This document shows positions 16,919-24,976 of a stretch of DNA of 37,323 bases, in pieces. The stretch is taken from contig DCUN01000086.1 in the NCBI GenBank assembly GCA_002327225.1, positions 1-37,323 of the forward strand, written 5' to 3'. The notes below the pieces were generated by a model. It was given only the letters and a program-made list of their open reading frames with translations, made no database searches and had not been told where the DNA came from. The stretch's first letter is position 1. Each line of letters begins with the position of its first letter. The stretch comes from Desulfobulbaceae bacterium UBA2213 (GTDB taxonomy: Bacteria > Desulfobacterota > Desulfobulbia > Desulfobulbales > Desulfocapsaceae). The position numbers were made by a program, and so were the translations under genes.

Positions 16919-17016
16919 AATCAGGTAAGCCGTCGTTCAAAAATAAGTAATCCGTTCCTCTCTCATGAACAACTCAAGGGGCCACAAAGAGATGGAGGCA
17001 GAGAATGTTCAGCCTT

Positions 17017-17367
17017 TTATCCCAGATGTTTACGAACCGCCTCTTTCAAATTCTGCAGGTCTGGAGATTTAACAATAAACTCATCCGACGCCCAGGCACT
17101 GAGATCCTGTGTATATTCATGATAAGCGGTACTGAGAATAATCGGCAGCTGAGGGGCAAGCATCTTCATCTGTCTCAAAACCTCAATCCCATTCATCCCC
17201 GGCATCTGAATATCAAGAATAACCAGGTCCGGGGGATCAGACCTGAATTTCTCCAGGGCCTCTTCTCCGGTGAAGGCCGAAATCACCTCGTACCCCTCAT
17301 CCTGAAACTCTTCCTGATACAGAAGCTGAATACCCTCTTCATCATCAACCAGTAAGATTTTTTTCAT
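17017..17367 (-). CDS. Single-domain response regulator (CheY-like)
   Basis: A 116-residue receiver domain with no output domain. Phosphorylation residues are present: acidic pair D8-D9, phosphoacceptor D52 (VILDIQMPGMNG), T80 (LSTAY) and K100 (FIVKS). The ATG overlaps the galT stop as ATGA, so it is translationally coupled to a metabolic gene. No kinase is nearby, so its partner is unknown. Single-domain regulators act in phosphorelays, chemotaxis or as allosteric partners. The sequence MPGMNGIEVLRQM is close to the Spo0F/DivK style rather than to chemotaxis CheY. Confidence 0.9.
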   Translation of the reverse strand: MKKILLVDDEEGIQLLYQEEFQDEGYEVISAFTGEEALEKFRSDPPDLVILDIQMPGMNGIEVLRQMKMLAPQLPIILSTAYHEYTQDLSAWASDEFIVKSPDLQNLKEAVRKHLG

Positions 17368-18389
17368 GGCCTTGCCTCCTGTGGTCCTTTTTCAAGTGAT
17401 TCACGCAGATACAGTGCAGCCTCCTCAGGTGGCATGGGATTAATATAAAACCCGGAGCCCCACTCAAAACCGGCAATGGATGTTAATTTGGGAACGATCT
17501 CAAAATGCCAATGAAAATGTTTCATGTTTTCAGTATGCAAGGGCTGGGTATGCAAGACAAAATTGTAAGGAACACCCGGAATACAGGCATCAAGCCGACG
17601 CAGGGTCTCAGAAAAAATATCCGCCAGGGCCGCGAGTTGCTCATCATTCTGAGTATGATACCCGGATTCATGTTTCAAGGGAAGAATCCACATCTCGAAA
17701 GGAGTACGGGGGGCAAAAGGAGTCATGGTGATAAAAGAATCATTCTGGCACACCACCCGAACCTGCTGCTGGATCTCCTGCCGGATAATATCACAATAGA
17801 TACAACGTTCTTTATAATTATAATATTCTAATGTCCCTTGCAGTTCCGAAACAATCATGCGCGGCAGAATAGGCAGGGCAACAAGCTGTGAATGCGAATG
17901 CTCCAGCGAGGCCCCGGCTGGACGTCCATAATTCTTAAAGACCAGAACATAACGAAAACGAGGGTCACGCTCCAGATCCAGAATCCTGGCCCGGAAGGCC
18001 TGAAAGACCAGTACCATACGAGCAAGATCCATCTTCGAGAATACATCCTCATGGCGCGGGCTCTCGATTACCACCTCATGCGCACCGATACCATTCATCT
18101 TGTCGTAAAGGCCTTCTCCCTGACGGTCAAGTTCTCCTTCGATGACAAGGGCTGGATATTTATTGGGAACCACCCGCACCAGCCAGCCGGGGGAATTAGC
18201 AGGCGCCCCATACGGTCGACCGTAGGCGAGTACCTCAGGGGGAGTCGTGTTCTCATTGCCCGGACAAAGAGGACAAAAGCCACCTGTGGTAGGCGCCTCA
18301 GCGACGACAAAATCAGTGGGACGCTTGGCACGTTCCTGGGCAATAATAATCCAACGGCCCAGTACAGGATCTTTTCGTAACTCAGGCAT
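17364..18389 (-). CDS. galT: Galactose-1-phosphate uridylyltransferase
   Basis: A Leloir-pathway HIT-superfamily enzyme that exchanges UMP between UDP-glucose and galactose-1-phosphate. 341 residues. The active-site triad region is EHSHSQ with nucleophile H166 (HxHxQ, residues 164-168). Zinc-type pairs C39-x2-C42 (CPLC) and the later CIYC are present. NKYPAL and the C-terminal HFHWHFEIVP (third His cluster) complete the fold. It starts two bases after dksA and overlaps the response regulator by four bases. No other Leloir gene is in the window, so a role in nucleotide-sugar supply is inferred. Confidence 0.93.
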   Translation of the reverse strand: MPELRKDPVLGRWIIIAQERAKRPTDFVVAEAPTTGGFCPLCPGNENTTPPEVLAYGRPYGAPANSPGWLVRVVPNKYPALVIEGELDRQGEGLYDKMNGIGAHEVVIESPRHEDVFSKMDLARMVLVFQAFRARILDLERDPRFRYVLVFKNYGRPAGASLEHSHSQLVALPILPRMIVSELQGTLEYYNYKERCIYCDIIRQEIQQQVRVVCQNDSFITMTPFAPRTPFEMWILPLKHESGYHTQNDEQLAALADIFSETLRRLDACIPGVPYNFVLHTQPLHTENMKHFHWHFEIVPKLTSIAGFEWGSGFYINPMPPEEAALYLRESLEKGPQEARP

Positions 18390-18391
18390 GG

Positions 18392-18757
18392 TTATTCTAT
18401 TCCATGCCCTTTCTCATTCTTTTCCTGAAGAGTTTTGCAGTCAATACACAAAGAAGTCACTGGCCTGGCCTCAAGACGCTTCAGACCAATTGCTTCCCCA
18501 CACCCTTCACATTCTCCGAAGCTGCCGTCTTTGATCCGCTCAAGAGCCGACTCAATCTTTGGCAGCAATTTTCGTTCACGATCACGGATACGAAGCTCAA
18601 AACTCCGATCGGCCTCGGCGCTTGCCCGATCATTAGGGTCTGGGATATTCCCGCTCTGACCGGTCAGCTCAGTCAAGGTACGTTCAGCCTCGTTCAGGAT
18701 GTCCTGACGCTTATCCTCCAGCAGCTTCTTGAACCTGTCCAGCTCATTCTGATCCAT
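18392..18757 (-). CDS. dksA: RNA polymerase-binding transcription factor DksA
   Basis: 121 residues from the ATG at 18757, which has GGAG eight bases upstream; a TTG at 18781 would add eight residues. DksA inserts a coiled coil into the RNA polymerase secondary channel and works with ppGpp. The coil-tip motif DxxDxA is intact as D40-P-N-D43-R-A45. The zinc finger is C83-x2-C86 and C104-x2-C107, followed by a short C-terminal helix. It is encoded upstream of galT and downstream of moaC. The 77-base gap to moaC has small AT-rich dyads that may end or restart transcription. Confidence 0.95.
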   Translation of the reverse strand: MDQNELDRFKKLLEDKRQDILNEAERTLTELTGQSGNIPDPNDRASAEADRSFELRIRDRERKLLPKIESALERIKDGSFGECEGCGEAIGLKRLEARPVTSLCIDCKTLQEKNEKGHGIE

Positions 18758-18834
18758 TTCATCATCTCCCAATGTATCCAATAACCCCTTTTAAGGGTTC
18801 ATAAACAACAAAATAAAAAACAGAATAATTGTTT

Positions 18835-19326
18835 TTATCTAACAAATATTCCACTTTTACCACCCGATTTTTTCAACAGACGAATATTGCTGATCACCAT
18901 CGATTTATCAACCGCTTTACACATATCATAAACGGTCAAGGCTGCCAGCGAAACAGCCGTAAGGGCCTCCATTTCCACACCCGTCTTGCCGCAGATTCCA
19001 ACAGTTGCCTGTATCTCTATGGAGCAATCCTCATCATGAAATATAAAATCGATATTGGTCCTGGTGATCATCAAGGGATGGGCAAGAGGAATGAGCTCAT
19101 CGACCTTTTTGGCACCCATAATCCCTGCCAGTCGAGCGACACCAAGGACATCACCTTTAGCCATTGAACCACTCCTCACCAGGGCGTAAGCCTGGGGGGA
19201 CATATTGATACTTCCAGCGGCCAGAGCCACTCTCTTTGTCTCACTCTTACCGCTGACATCTACCATCCTGGCATTGCCCGCGCCATCAAAATGAGTAAAC
19301 CCTGATTCTCTGTCCACCTGGCTCAT
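18835..19326 (-). CDS. moaC: Cyclic pyranopterin monophosphate synthase MoaC
   Basis: Second step of molybdenum cofactor synthesis, acting on the product of MoaA. 163 residues, normal for the family. Visible are FTHFDGAGNARMVDVSGKSETKRVA, the strongly conserved LIPLAHPL and the C-terminal active-site stretch TGVEMEALTAVSLAALTVYDMCKAVDK. The last is followed by SGGKSG. It starts six bases after dnaJ. Anaerobic respirers need the cofactor for formate dehydrogenase and related enzymes, none of which is encoded here. Confidence 0.96.
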   Translation of the reverse strand: MSQVDRESGFTHFDGAGNARMVDVSGKSETKRVALAAGSINMSPQAYALVRSGSMAKGDVLGVARLAGIMGAKKVDELIPLAHPLMITRTNIDFIFHDEDCSIEIQATVGICGKTGVEMEALTAVSLAALTVYDMCKAVDKSMVISNIRLLKKSGGKSGIFVR

Positions 19327-19332
19327 AAAAGG

Positions 19333-20469
19333 CTACTCTTCCTCTTTGGACTTCTTGCCTAAAACTTCATTAAAGAGTCGACTAAAAAAACCTTCCTGCT
19401 CTTTATGATGCCCATGCTCCCGGTACAGATCATCGAATTTCTGCAGGAGTTCTTTCTGTTTATCGCACAGTTTAACAGGCGTCAAGACCTGGAGTTCAAC
19501 CACCATATCCCCGCGCCCACTGCCCCGCAGACTGGGAACTCCTTCATGCCGTAAGGTGAACCTGGCCCCGGCTTGACTGCCTGCCGGGATTTTCAAATTC
19601 TTTTTACCGTGGATCGTAGGCACCTCTACCTTACAGCCAAGGGCGGCCTGAACCATGGACACCGGAAAACGACAATAAATGGTCTCCCCTTCCCGTTTAA
19701 AAAACTCATGTTCATCGACATGGATAACCACATACAGATCACCGGCAGGGCCGCCGCGACGACCGCCCTCACCTTCACCGCGCAGGCGCATCCTGGCGCC
19801 ATGATCAACACCGGCAGGGATCTTGATCGAAACCTTCTTTCTCTTGTCCACCAGCCCAGCCCCGTTGCAATCCGTACACGGGTCTGAAACAATCTCACCC
19901 TCACCTTGGCATTGCGGACAGGTAGAACTGACCTGAAAGAATCCTTGAGAACGTATGACCTGGCCACGCCCATGACAACCGGGACAGGTCTCCCTCTTGT
20001 GACCAGGACGACACCCTGAGCCTTCACAACTCCCGCAGGTATCACGTCTGGTCAGCTCAACCTCTTTGGCCACTCCATGCACGGCTTCCATAAACGAAAT
20101 GGTAGCATCATACCGCAGGTCGTTCCCTGGTATCGGGCCATTTCTCCGAGGTTGCGCCCCACCCCGTCGACCAAACAGGTCACCAAAGAGGTCACCAAAA
20201 CCCGAAAAGACATCTTCATAATTGCCCGGCCCCTGATAGCCGCTGCTTTTCAGGCCTTCATGACCATAGGTGTCGTAGATCTTTCTTTTCTGAACATCAC
20301 TGAGCACCTCATAGGCCTCAGCGCACTCTTTAAAAAGGGACTCCGCCTCTTTATCATCCGGATTCCGGTCTGGATGATATTTCATGGCAAGTGTCCGATA
20401 TGCCTTTTTTATCTCGCCGCTACTCGCGGTCCGACTTACAGACAGCACCTCATAATAATCTCTTGGCAT
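19333..20469 (-). CDS. dnaJ: Chaperone protein DnaJ
   Basis: Hsp40 co-chaperone that stimulates DnaK ATPase. 378 residues. J domain 1-70 with HPD in YHPDRNPDD, then the Gly/Phe region (GPGNYEDVFSGFGDLFGDLFG). Four CxxCxGxG zinc repeats follow (CGSCEGSG, CPGCHGRG, CPQCQGEG, CTDCNGAG) and two C-terminal beta domains ending in RLFNEVLGKKSKEEE. It lies 28 bases downstream of rpoZ and directly upstream of moaC. dnaK and grpE are not in the window, which is a slightly unusual separation. Confidence 0.97.
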   Translation of the reverse strand: MPRDYYEVLSVSRTASSGEIKKAYRTLAMKYHPDRNPDDKEAESLFKECAEAYEVLSDVQKRKIYDTYGHEGLKSSGYQGPGNYEDVFSGFGDLFGDLFGRRGGAQPRRNGPIPGNDLRYDATISFMEAVHGVAKEVELTRRDTCGSCEGSGCRPGHKRETCPGCHGRGQVIRSQGFFQVSSTCPQCQGEGEIVSDPCTDCNGAGLVDKRKKVSIKIPAGVDHGARMRLRGEGEGGRRGGPAGDLYVVIHVDEHEFFKREGETIYCRFPVSMVQAALGCKVEVPTIHGKKNLKIPAGSQAGARFTLRHEGVPSLRGSGRGDMVVELQVLTPVKLCDKQKELLQKFDDLYREHGHHKEQEGFFSRLFNEVLGKKSKEEE

Positions 20470-20497
20470 TATTCTTACTCGTACAAAAGAAAAAAAA

Positions 20498-20761
20498 TCA
20501 GGCTATTACATCCTGCTCGGCAACGGTGACATCCATACCTTCCTTGCGGGAACGATCCGTCAGACCCTTAATATTGCCAAAGGTTACCTTGGCTGCGGCG
20601 ATTTCCCGCAGGGTCATGACAATCTCTTTATTATTCCCCGGCACCAGAAAAGGCTCGCCATGGCGATGCTGTTTAATGCGCTCGACAGTGAGATGAACCA
20701 GATTAAACCGGTTGTCATCACCAATCTGCTCCAGACAATCTTCCACGGTAATTCTTGCCAT
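20498..20761 (-). CDS. rpoZ: RNA polymerase omega subunit
   Basis: 87 residues. It begins MARITVEDCLEQIGDDNRFNLVHLTVERIKQ, the omega signature, and includes the second conserved helix NKEIVMTLREIAA. Omega assists assembly of the beta-prime subunit and ppGpp binding. The ATG has GAGG seven bases upstream. dnaJ follows on the same strand and purA lies upstream. Confidence 0.93.
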   Translation of the reverse strand: MARITVEDCLEQIGDDNRFNLVHLTVERIKQHRHGEPFLVPGNNKEIVMTLREIAAAKVTFGNIKGLTDRSRKEGMDVTVAEQDVIA

Positions 20762-20850
20762 ACAGTAACCTCATTCTCTTACGCTATTATTGTGTGCCTT
20801 TGGCGCGCACGTGGTCTCTAACCTTAGGAATTCTCTACCTGAATATACTT

Positions 20851-22149
20851 TTATTTTTCAAAAGGATTCTTCAACAACATGGTCTCGTCGCGATCCGGAC
20901 CGACCGAGACAAGCATCGTCTCCACTCCGGTGTACTCTTCAATACGCTTAATATACTCTCTGGCCTTGACCGGAAGATCACCGACATCACGCACCCCGGT
21001 AATATCCTCCTGCCAACCGGCCAGCTCTTCATACACCGGTTTCACAGCGGCAGCCTGCCTGATATTACACGGCATGGCCGACAAGCGCTTTCCTGCCAGT
21101 TCATATTCGGTGGCCATCTTCAACACCGGCTGGCCACTCAGGACGTCCAGTTTCGTTAAAGCCAGCCCGGTCAAACCATTGAGCCGTACCGCATCGCCGG
21201 CAACTACTCCGTCCAGCCAGCCGCAACGACGCTTTCGCCCAGTGGTGGCGCCAAACTCTCCGCCTTTTTTCTGCAACTCATCTCCCACTCCATCAAAAAG
21301 TTCCGTGGGAAAAGGACCTTCACCAACCCGGGTAGTATAGGCCTTCATGATACCGATAACTGAATCGATATGGGCCGGACCAAACCCCGAGCCATTACAG
21401 GCATTGCCGGCGATAGTGTTGGAGGAGGTAACAAAGGGGTAGGTGCCATGATCGATATCGAGCTGGGTCCCCTGGGCCCCTTCAAAGAGAATATTCCGTC
21501 CGCCTTTGCGGGCCTGGTCGAGCTCTACCGAAACATTGCCGATGAAAGGAACAAGCCTTTCCGCAAAGCCCTGAAAGGCCGCATAGACAGTCTCAAAAGA
21601 AACAGGTTCACCATTGTATTTTTTGGTCAAGAGGAAGTTTTTTTCCTCAATATTTTCCTGCAACCTCTCACGAAACAAGGTGTCATCAAGGAGATCTCCG
21701 GCCTTTATGCCGACCCGACCCACCTTATCCATATAACAGGGACCAATACCCCGGCCGGTGGTGCCAATCTTCTTCCCGGTTGCCAGAGCAGCTTCCTTGG
21801 CCTGATCCAGACTCTGATGATACGGCATGATCAGATGAGCATTTTCACTTATCATCATCCGCCTGGGGGTAACCTGCAACCCTTTCCCCTGAAGCTCGTC
21901 CATCTCTCTCAGCAGTACCGAAGGATCAATAATAACACCATTACCGATCATACAGACCTTGTTTTCATAGAGGATTCCGGAAGGGATGATATGAAAGACA
22001 AACTTCTTCCCTTCAACAACCAGGGTATGTCCGGCATTATTCCCGCCCTGAAACCGGACGATGTAATCAGCATAACGAGTGAGGATATCAACAATCTTCC
22101 CTTTCCCCTCATCACCCCACTGGGTCCCCACCACCACCACACTCGCCAT
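20851..22149 (-). CDS. purA: Adenylosuccinate synthetase
   Basis: Joins IMP and aspartate using GTP, the first committed step to AMP. 432 residues from the ATG at 22149 (MASVVVVGTQWGDEGKGKIVD), which has AGGAGA five bases upstream; the longer frame to 22275 is rejected. Visible are the GTP loop GDEGKGK, GGNNAGHT, the IMP-site region TTGRGIGPCYMDK, FEGAQGTQLDIDHGTYPFVTSSN and the C-terminal GxxR loop GATTGRKRRCGWLD. The final SVGPDRDETM is a typical GPxR..T base-binding motif. Divergent from the 4Fe-4S membrane protein gene. Confidence 0.97.
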   Translation of the reverse strand: MASVVVVGTQWGDEGKGKIVDILTRYADYIVRFQGGNNAGHTLVVEGKKFVFHIIPSGILYENKVCMIGNGVIIDPSVLLREMDELQGKGLQVTPRRMMISENAHLIMPYHQSLDQAKEAALATGKKIGTTGRGIGPCYMDKVGRVGIKAGDLLDDTLFRERLQENIEEKNFLLTKKYNGEPVSFETVYAAFQGFAERLVPFIGNVSVELDQARKGGRNILFEGAQGTQLDIDHGTYPFVTSSNTIAGNACNGSGFGPAHIDSVIGIMKAYTTRVGEGPFPTELFDGVGDELQKKGGEFGATTGRKRRCGWLDGVVAGDAVRLNGLTGLALTKLDVLSGQPVLKMATEYELAGKRLSAMPCNIRQAAAVKPVYEELAGWQEDITGVRDVGDLPVKAREYIKRIEEYTGVETMLVSVGPDRDETMLLKNPFEK

Positions 22150-22335
22150 GATCTTCTCCTGAGTCTGTTTGTCACTCGAGATGTGAGCAACATAAAGTAT
22201 AATACGGGAAGCACAAAATATCATTTTACAAAAGAACAACCTTAATATTATAGTCAACACACCTCTTAAAGTCAATCTTTTGCAACAAGATGGGCCGGTA
22301 CAAAAAAGATCTTGCGCAGACAGGAAACGACCTCT

Positions 22336-22377
22336 TTGACGTACATCAATGAATCTTCCCGCTGCTCATGATATAAT
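22336..22377 (+). promoter_or_regulatory. FNR-type site at -41.5 with an extended -10 promoter
   Basis: TTGAC-GTAC-ATCAA (22336-22349) matches the FNR consensus TTGAT-N4-ATCAA at 9 of 10 bases. TG-A-TATAAT (22369-22377) is a perfect extended -10. With transcription starting near 22384 the site is centred at -41.5, the class II activator position. No -35 hexamer is needed. It drives the 4Fe-4S membrane protein gene 45 bases further on. A CRP/FNR-family activator is inferred; none is encoded in the window. Confidence 0.7.
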
Positions 22378-22421
22378 TTTGCACATTCGATTTCACCCGC
22401 CAACCCGCACCCACCATACCT

Positions 22422-23423
22422 ATGAAACTTTTTTTCAGCAGCAACAATATCGCCGGCCTTCGCCTGACCAGCCAGGCTCTTTTTGCCTCTTTCTGTCTCG
22501 TTGTCGGCCTGCAATTTTATCAATTTTACCTCTGGGCGACAAGGGTTTCCGATCACGTCACCCAGCGCCCGCCCGCAGTCGAGGCCTTTCTCCCTATTGG
22601 CGCCCTGGTCAGCCTGAAACGGCTTATCCTCACCGGAGAATATGACACAATCCATCCAGCCGGTCTTACCATTTTCCTGGCTGCCCTGTTTATTGGTCTC
22701 TTTTTACGCAAGGGATTCTGCGGCTGGATCTGTCCCGTTGGCTTTGCCTCAAATCTTGCAGAAAGGATCGGCAAGAAGTTGCATACCCTGGTGAATATTC
22801 CATCCTGGATCGACTTGCCGCTGCTTTCCCTGAAATACCTGCTGCTCGGCTTTTTCTCCTGGCTCATCCTCTGGAAAATGACCCTGCAGGGACTCACCTC
22901 TTTTCACTATTCAACCTACAACATAATCTCCGATGCGAAGATGCTCCATTTCTTTCTGCAACCCAGCCTGCTCGCCGGTTCGATCATGCTCACCCTCGTG
23001 GTTCTGTCGTTTATAATGAGAAATATGTGGTGCCGCTCTCTCTGTCCCTATGGCGCCCTGCTTGGCCTGCTGGCTCTCTTCAGCCCTTTTCAGATTAGAC
23101 GTAACCCGAAGCTGTGTATTGAATGCAAAAAATGTGAGGCGATCTGTCCGGCATCCATCCAGATCACCGCCAGACAGACCGTGCGCAACTGTGAATGTAT
23201 CGGTTGCCTGGAATGCCTCCCGGTCTGCCCTCAGAAAGAATGCCTCCAGATCACCTTGCCAATAAAGACCGTGCCCCCGCCGCTCCTGCTGCCGATGCTT
23301 ATCATCAGCTCTTTTCTTATTTTCTGGCTTCTGGCCAGAATTAGCGGTCACTGGCAGAGCCAGATTTCACCTGACACCTTCCAACACTATTACCAGCAGC
23401 TCCGGTCCATTGCCCACCCTTAA
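22422..23423 (+). CDS. Polytopic 4Fe-4S membrane protein (NapH/CcoG-like)
   Basis: 333 residues with about six membrane segments. Two cytoplasmic-side CxxxCP pairs mark the Fer4_5/NapH family: C100-GWI-C104-P and C204-RSL-C208-P. Two 4Fe-4S clusters follow, C232-x2-C235-x2-C238-x3-C242-P and C259-x2-C262-x2-C265-x3-C269-P (the first Cys of the second set could be C257). A final hydrophobic segment lies near 288-306. Such proteins pass quinol electrons to periplasmic acceptors. It lacks the FMN domain of NosR/RnfG. The ATG has no obvious Shine-Dalgarno. It is followed by tatB and is controlled by an FNR-type promoter, so a role in anaerobic respiration is likely. The exact partner is unknown. 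Confidence 0.82.
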   Translation: MKLFFSSNNIAGLRLTSQALFASFCLVVGLQFYQFYLWATRVSDHVTQRPPAVEAFLPIGALVSLKRLILTGEYDTIHPAGLTIFLAALFIGLFLRKGFCGWICPVGFASNLAERIGKKLHTLVNIPSWIDLPLLSLKYLLLGFFSWLILWKMTLQGLTSFHYSTYNIISDAKMLHFFLQPSLLAGSIMLTLVVLSFIMRNMWCRSLCPYGALLGLLALFSPFQIRRNPKLCIECKKCEAICPASIQITARQTVRNCECIGCLECLPVCPQKECLQITLPIKTVPPPLLLPMLIISSFLIFWLLARISGHWQSQISPDTFQHYYQQLRSIAHP

Positions 23424-23574
23424 GGCGGAATGCACAGGCGACGGAAGCACTCTTCTTCAGAGATTGACACCCTCATGCAAATGCCGTACATTTACTTTTA
23501 TAGTTTTGTGACTGCTCAACGGATTGATATCCATACACTACGTCCCTCCTGATTTCCCATACAAGGTACCTTTT

Positions 23575-24009
23575 ATGTTCGGCATCGGTCTCCCTGAAAT
23601 GATTTTAATCCTGGCCCTTGCCCTTATCGTTGTCGGACCCGACAAATTGCCTGATCTTGCGCGATCCGTGGCAAAAGGGGTGATGGAATTAAAAAAAACT
23701 GCCGAAGCACTCAAAAAGAACCTGGCAGAAGACGGCACCCTGGACTCCATCAAATCCGAACTCAACAACGCCGCTCACCCCCTCCAGCACAACCTGCTTG
23801 AATCCTCTGACCAACCGTGGAAAACTCTTGCCCCTGGCGAAGGGGTCAACCCGGCCCCTGACAAAGCAGACGACACCATCATAGAGGCCGAGATGACCGT
23901 GGCTGATGACAGCAAAGCAGTGTCAGCCGATAACCAGGCACCCATCGTGGTCAATGAAACGCCAGCACCTTCAGGCTCCGAAAAAGGACCAGGCACCCAC
24001 CCGGTATGA
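23575..24009 (+). CDS. tatB: Sec-independent protein translocase TatB
   Basis: A 144-residue TatA/B family protein. A single N-terminal membrane helix with the polar residue E8 (MFGIGLPEMILILALALIVVGPDKLP) is followed by an amphipathic helix (DLARSVAKGVMELKKTAEALKKNL) and a long acidic tail. E8 and the tail length favour TatB over TatA. The ATG at 23575 has AAGG upstream; an upstream 17-codon extension is rejected. It overlaps tatC, with TGA inside ATGATG. Together with TatC it forms the twin-arginine substrate receptor; tatA must lie elsewhere. Confidence 0.88.
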   Translation: MFGIGLPEMILILALALIVVGPDKLPDLARSVAKGVMELKKTAEALKKNLAEDGTLDSIKSELNNAAHPLQHNLLESSDQPWKTLAPGEGVNPAPDKADDTIIEAEMTVADDSKAVSADNQAPIVVNETPAPSGSEKGPGTHPV

Positions 24010-24734
24010 TGCTAACCCGAAGCCTTGAACTCTTTGCCCCGCACCATCAGGAACTGCGGAGACGATTAATCAAAGTCTTCCTGACCATTATCGGCTGCAC
24101 GGCTATCGCCTACACCCTTTCTGAACATATTGTCAGGATCTTTCTGGCCCCGCTTTTTCAAGCCAGCCCCCTGATAAACAAACTGGTTTACACCAACCTG
24201 CCGGAAGCGTTTCTCGCTTACATCAAGCTTTCACTGCTTGTTGGCCTTGTGACAAGTTTTCCAGTCATCCTCTATCAAATCTGGATGTTTATCGCCCCGG
24301 GACTCAAGAGCAGTGAAAAGAAATTCACCACCACGGTTGTCTTCTGGGCCACTCTCCTGTTCGCGGCCGGGGCAGCCTTTGCCCTTCTGGCCGTCCTGCC
24401 GAAAATGCTCCACTACTTCATGAGTTATGCCAGCCCGAACCTGGAACCCCTCCCCAGGTTCGGAGACTACCTTACCTTTGTGGCCCGCACCATGCTGGCC
24501 TTCGGACTCTCTTTCGAAATCCCCTTTCTCATGGTCATGGCCGGCAAGGCAGGGTTTGTCCAGGCTGTCTACTTCCGTAAGAAAAGACTCTTTTTTTACG
24601 CAGCCATCGTAGCCCTTGCCTTCCTTCTGACCGCCGGCGACTTCATGGCCACAACCATGCTGGCAATCCCCCTCTTTGGCCTTTACGAGGCTGGGATCTT
24701 TCTCACTGCTCTCTTCGGAGTCAGAATGAAATAA
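24006..24734 (+). CDS. tatC: Sec-independent protein translocase TatC
   Basis: Twin-arginine signal receptor. 242 residues, six membrane segments. The N-terminal HHQELRRRLIKVF is the conserved signal-peptide-binding region. NLPEAFLAYIKLSLLVG, FPVILYQIWMFIAPGL, FGLSFEIPFLMVM and AGDFMATTMLAIPLFGLYEAGIF are family blocks. The first-segment LSEHIV and the periplasmic loop are normal. The ATG overlaps the tatB stop and a second ATG follows directly. The export of folded cofactor enzymes fits the anaerobic respiratory content of this region. Confidence 0.95.
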   Translation: MMLTRSLELFAPHHQELRRRLIKVFLTIIGCTAIAYTLSEHIVRIFLAPLFQASPLINKLVYTNLPEAFLAYIKLSLLVGLVTSFPVILYQIWMFIAPGLKSSEKKFTTTVVFWATLLFAAGAAFALLAVLPKMLHYFMSYASPNLEPLPRFGDYLTFVARTMLAFGLSFEIPFLMVMAGKAGFVQAVYFRKKRLFFYAAIVALAFLLTAGDFMATTMLAIPLFGLYEAGIFLTALFGVRMK

Positions 24735-24976
24735 TGTCGCGGTATAGACATGGCGCCCAAAGGCCCATGAACAGGGAGGTCTGCCGGACAATGAAGCCGC
24801 CAGAGCGAAACAGGAAATTACAATCTCACAGCTTCAGGAGATGAGTCCAAGACAACTCAAAATAAACAACAACAACGCGTATCATAAATGCACAACTTGT
24901 TATACAGTTTGACATTTCCCTTTCGTCAAGTATCATTTTGACAGCCACAGCAAGGGGTGTGATATCATTTTTCACA
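24735..24976. other. Intergenic region between converging tatC and GGDEF-EAL genes
   Basis: 242 bases without a supported gene or terminator. It holds a plus-strand TTGACA (24909-24914), 16 bases, TATCAT (24931-24936), pointing into the 3' end of the GGDEF-EAL gene, and a dyad GTGTGAT / ATCACAC (24957-24982) that covers that gene's stop codon. Confidence 0.5.

Noticed and set aside
22272..22655. Minus-strand frame over the 4Fe-4S gene start
   Set aside because: It overlaps the FNR-type promoter and the N-terminus of a well-supported plus-strand gene.
24792..24845. 17-codon plus-strand frame after tatC
   Set aside because: Very short, SD spacing too long, no further support.
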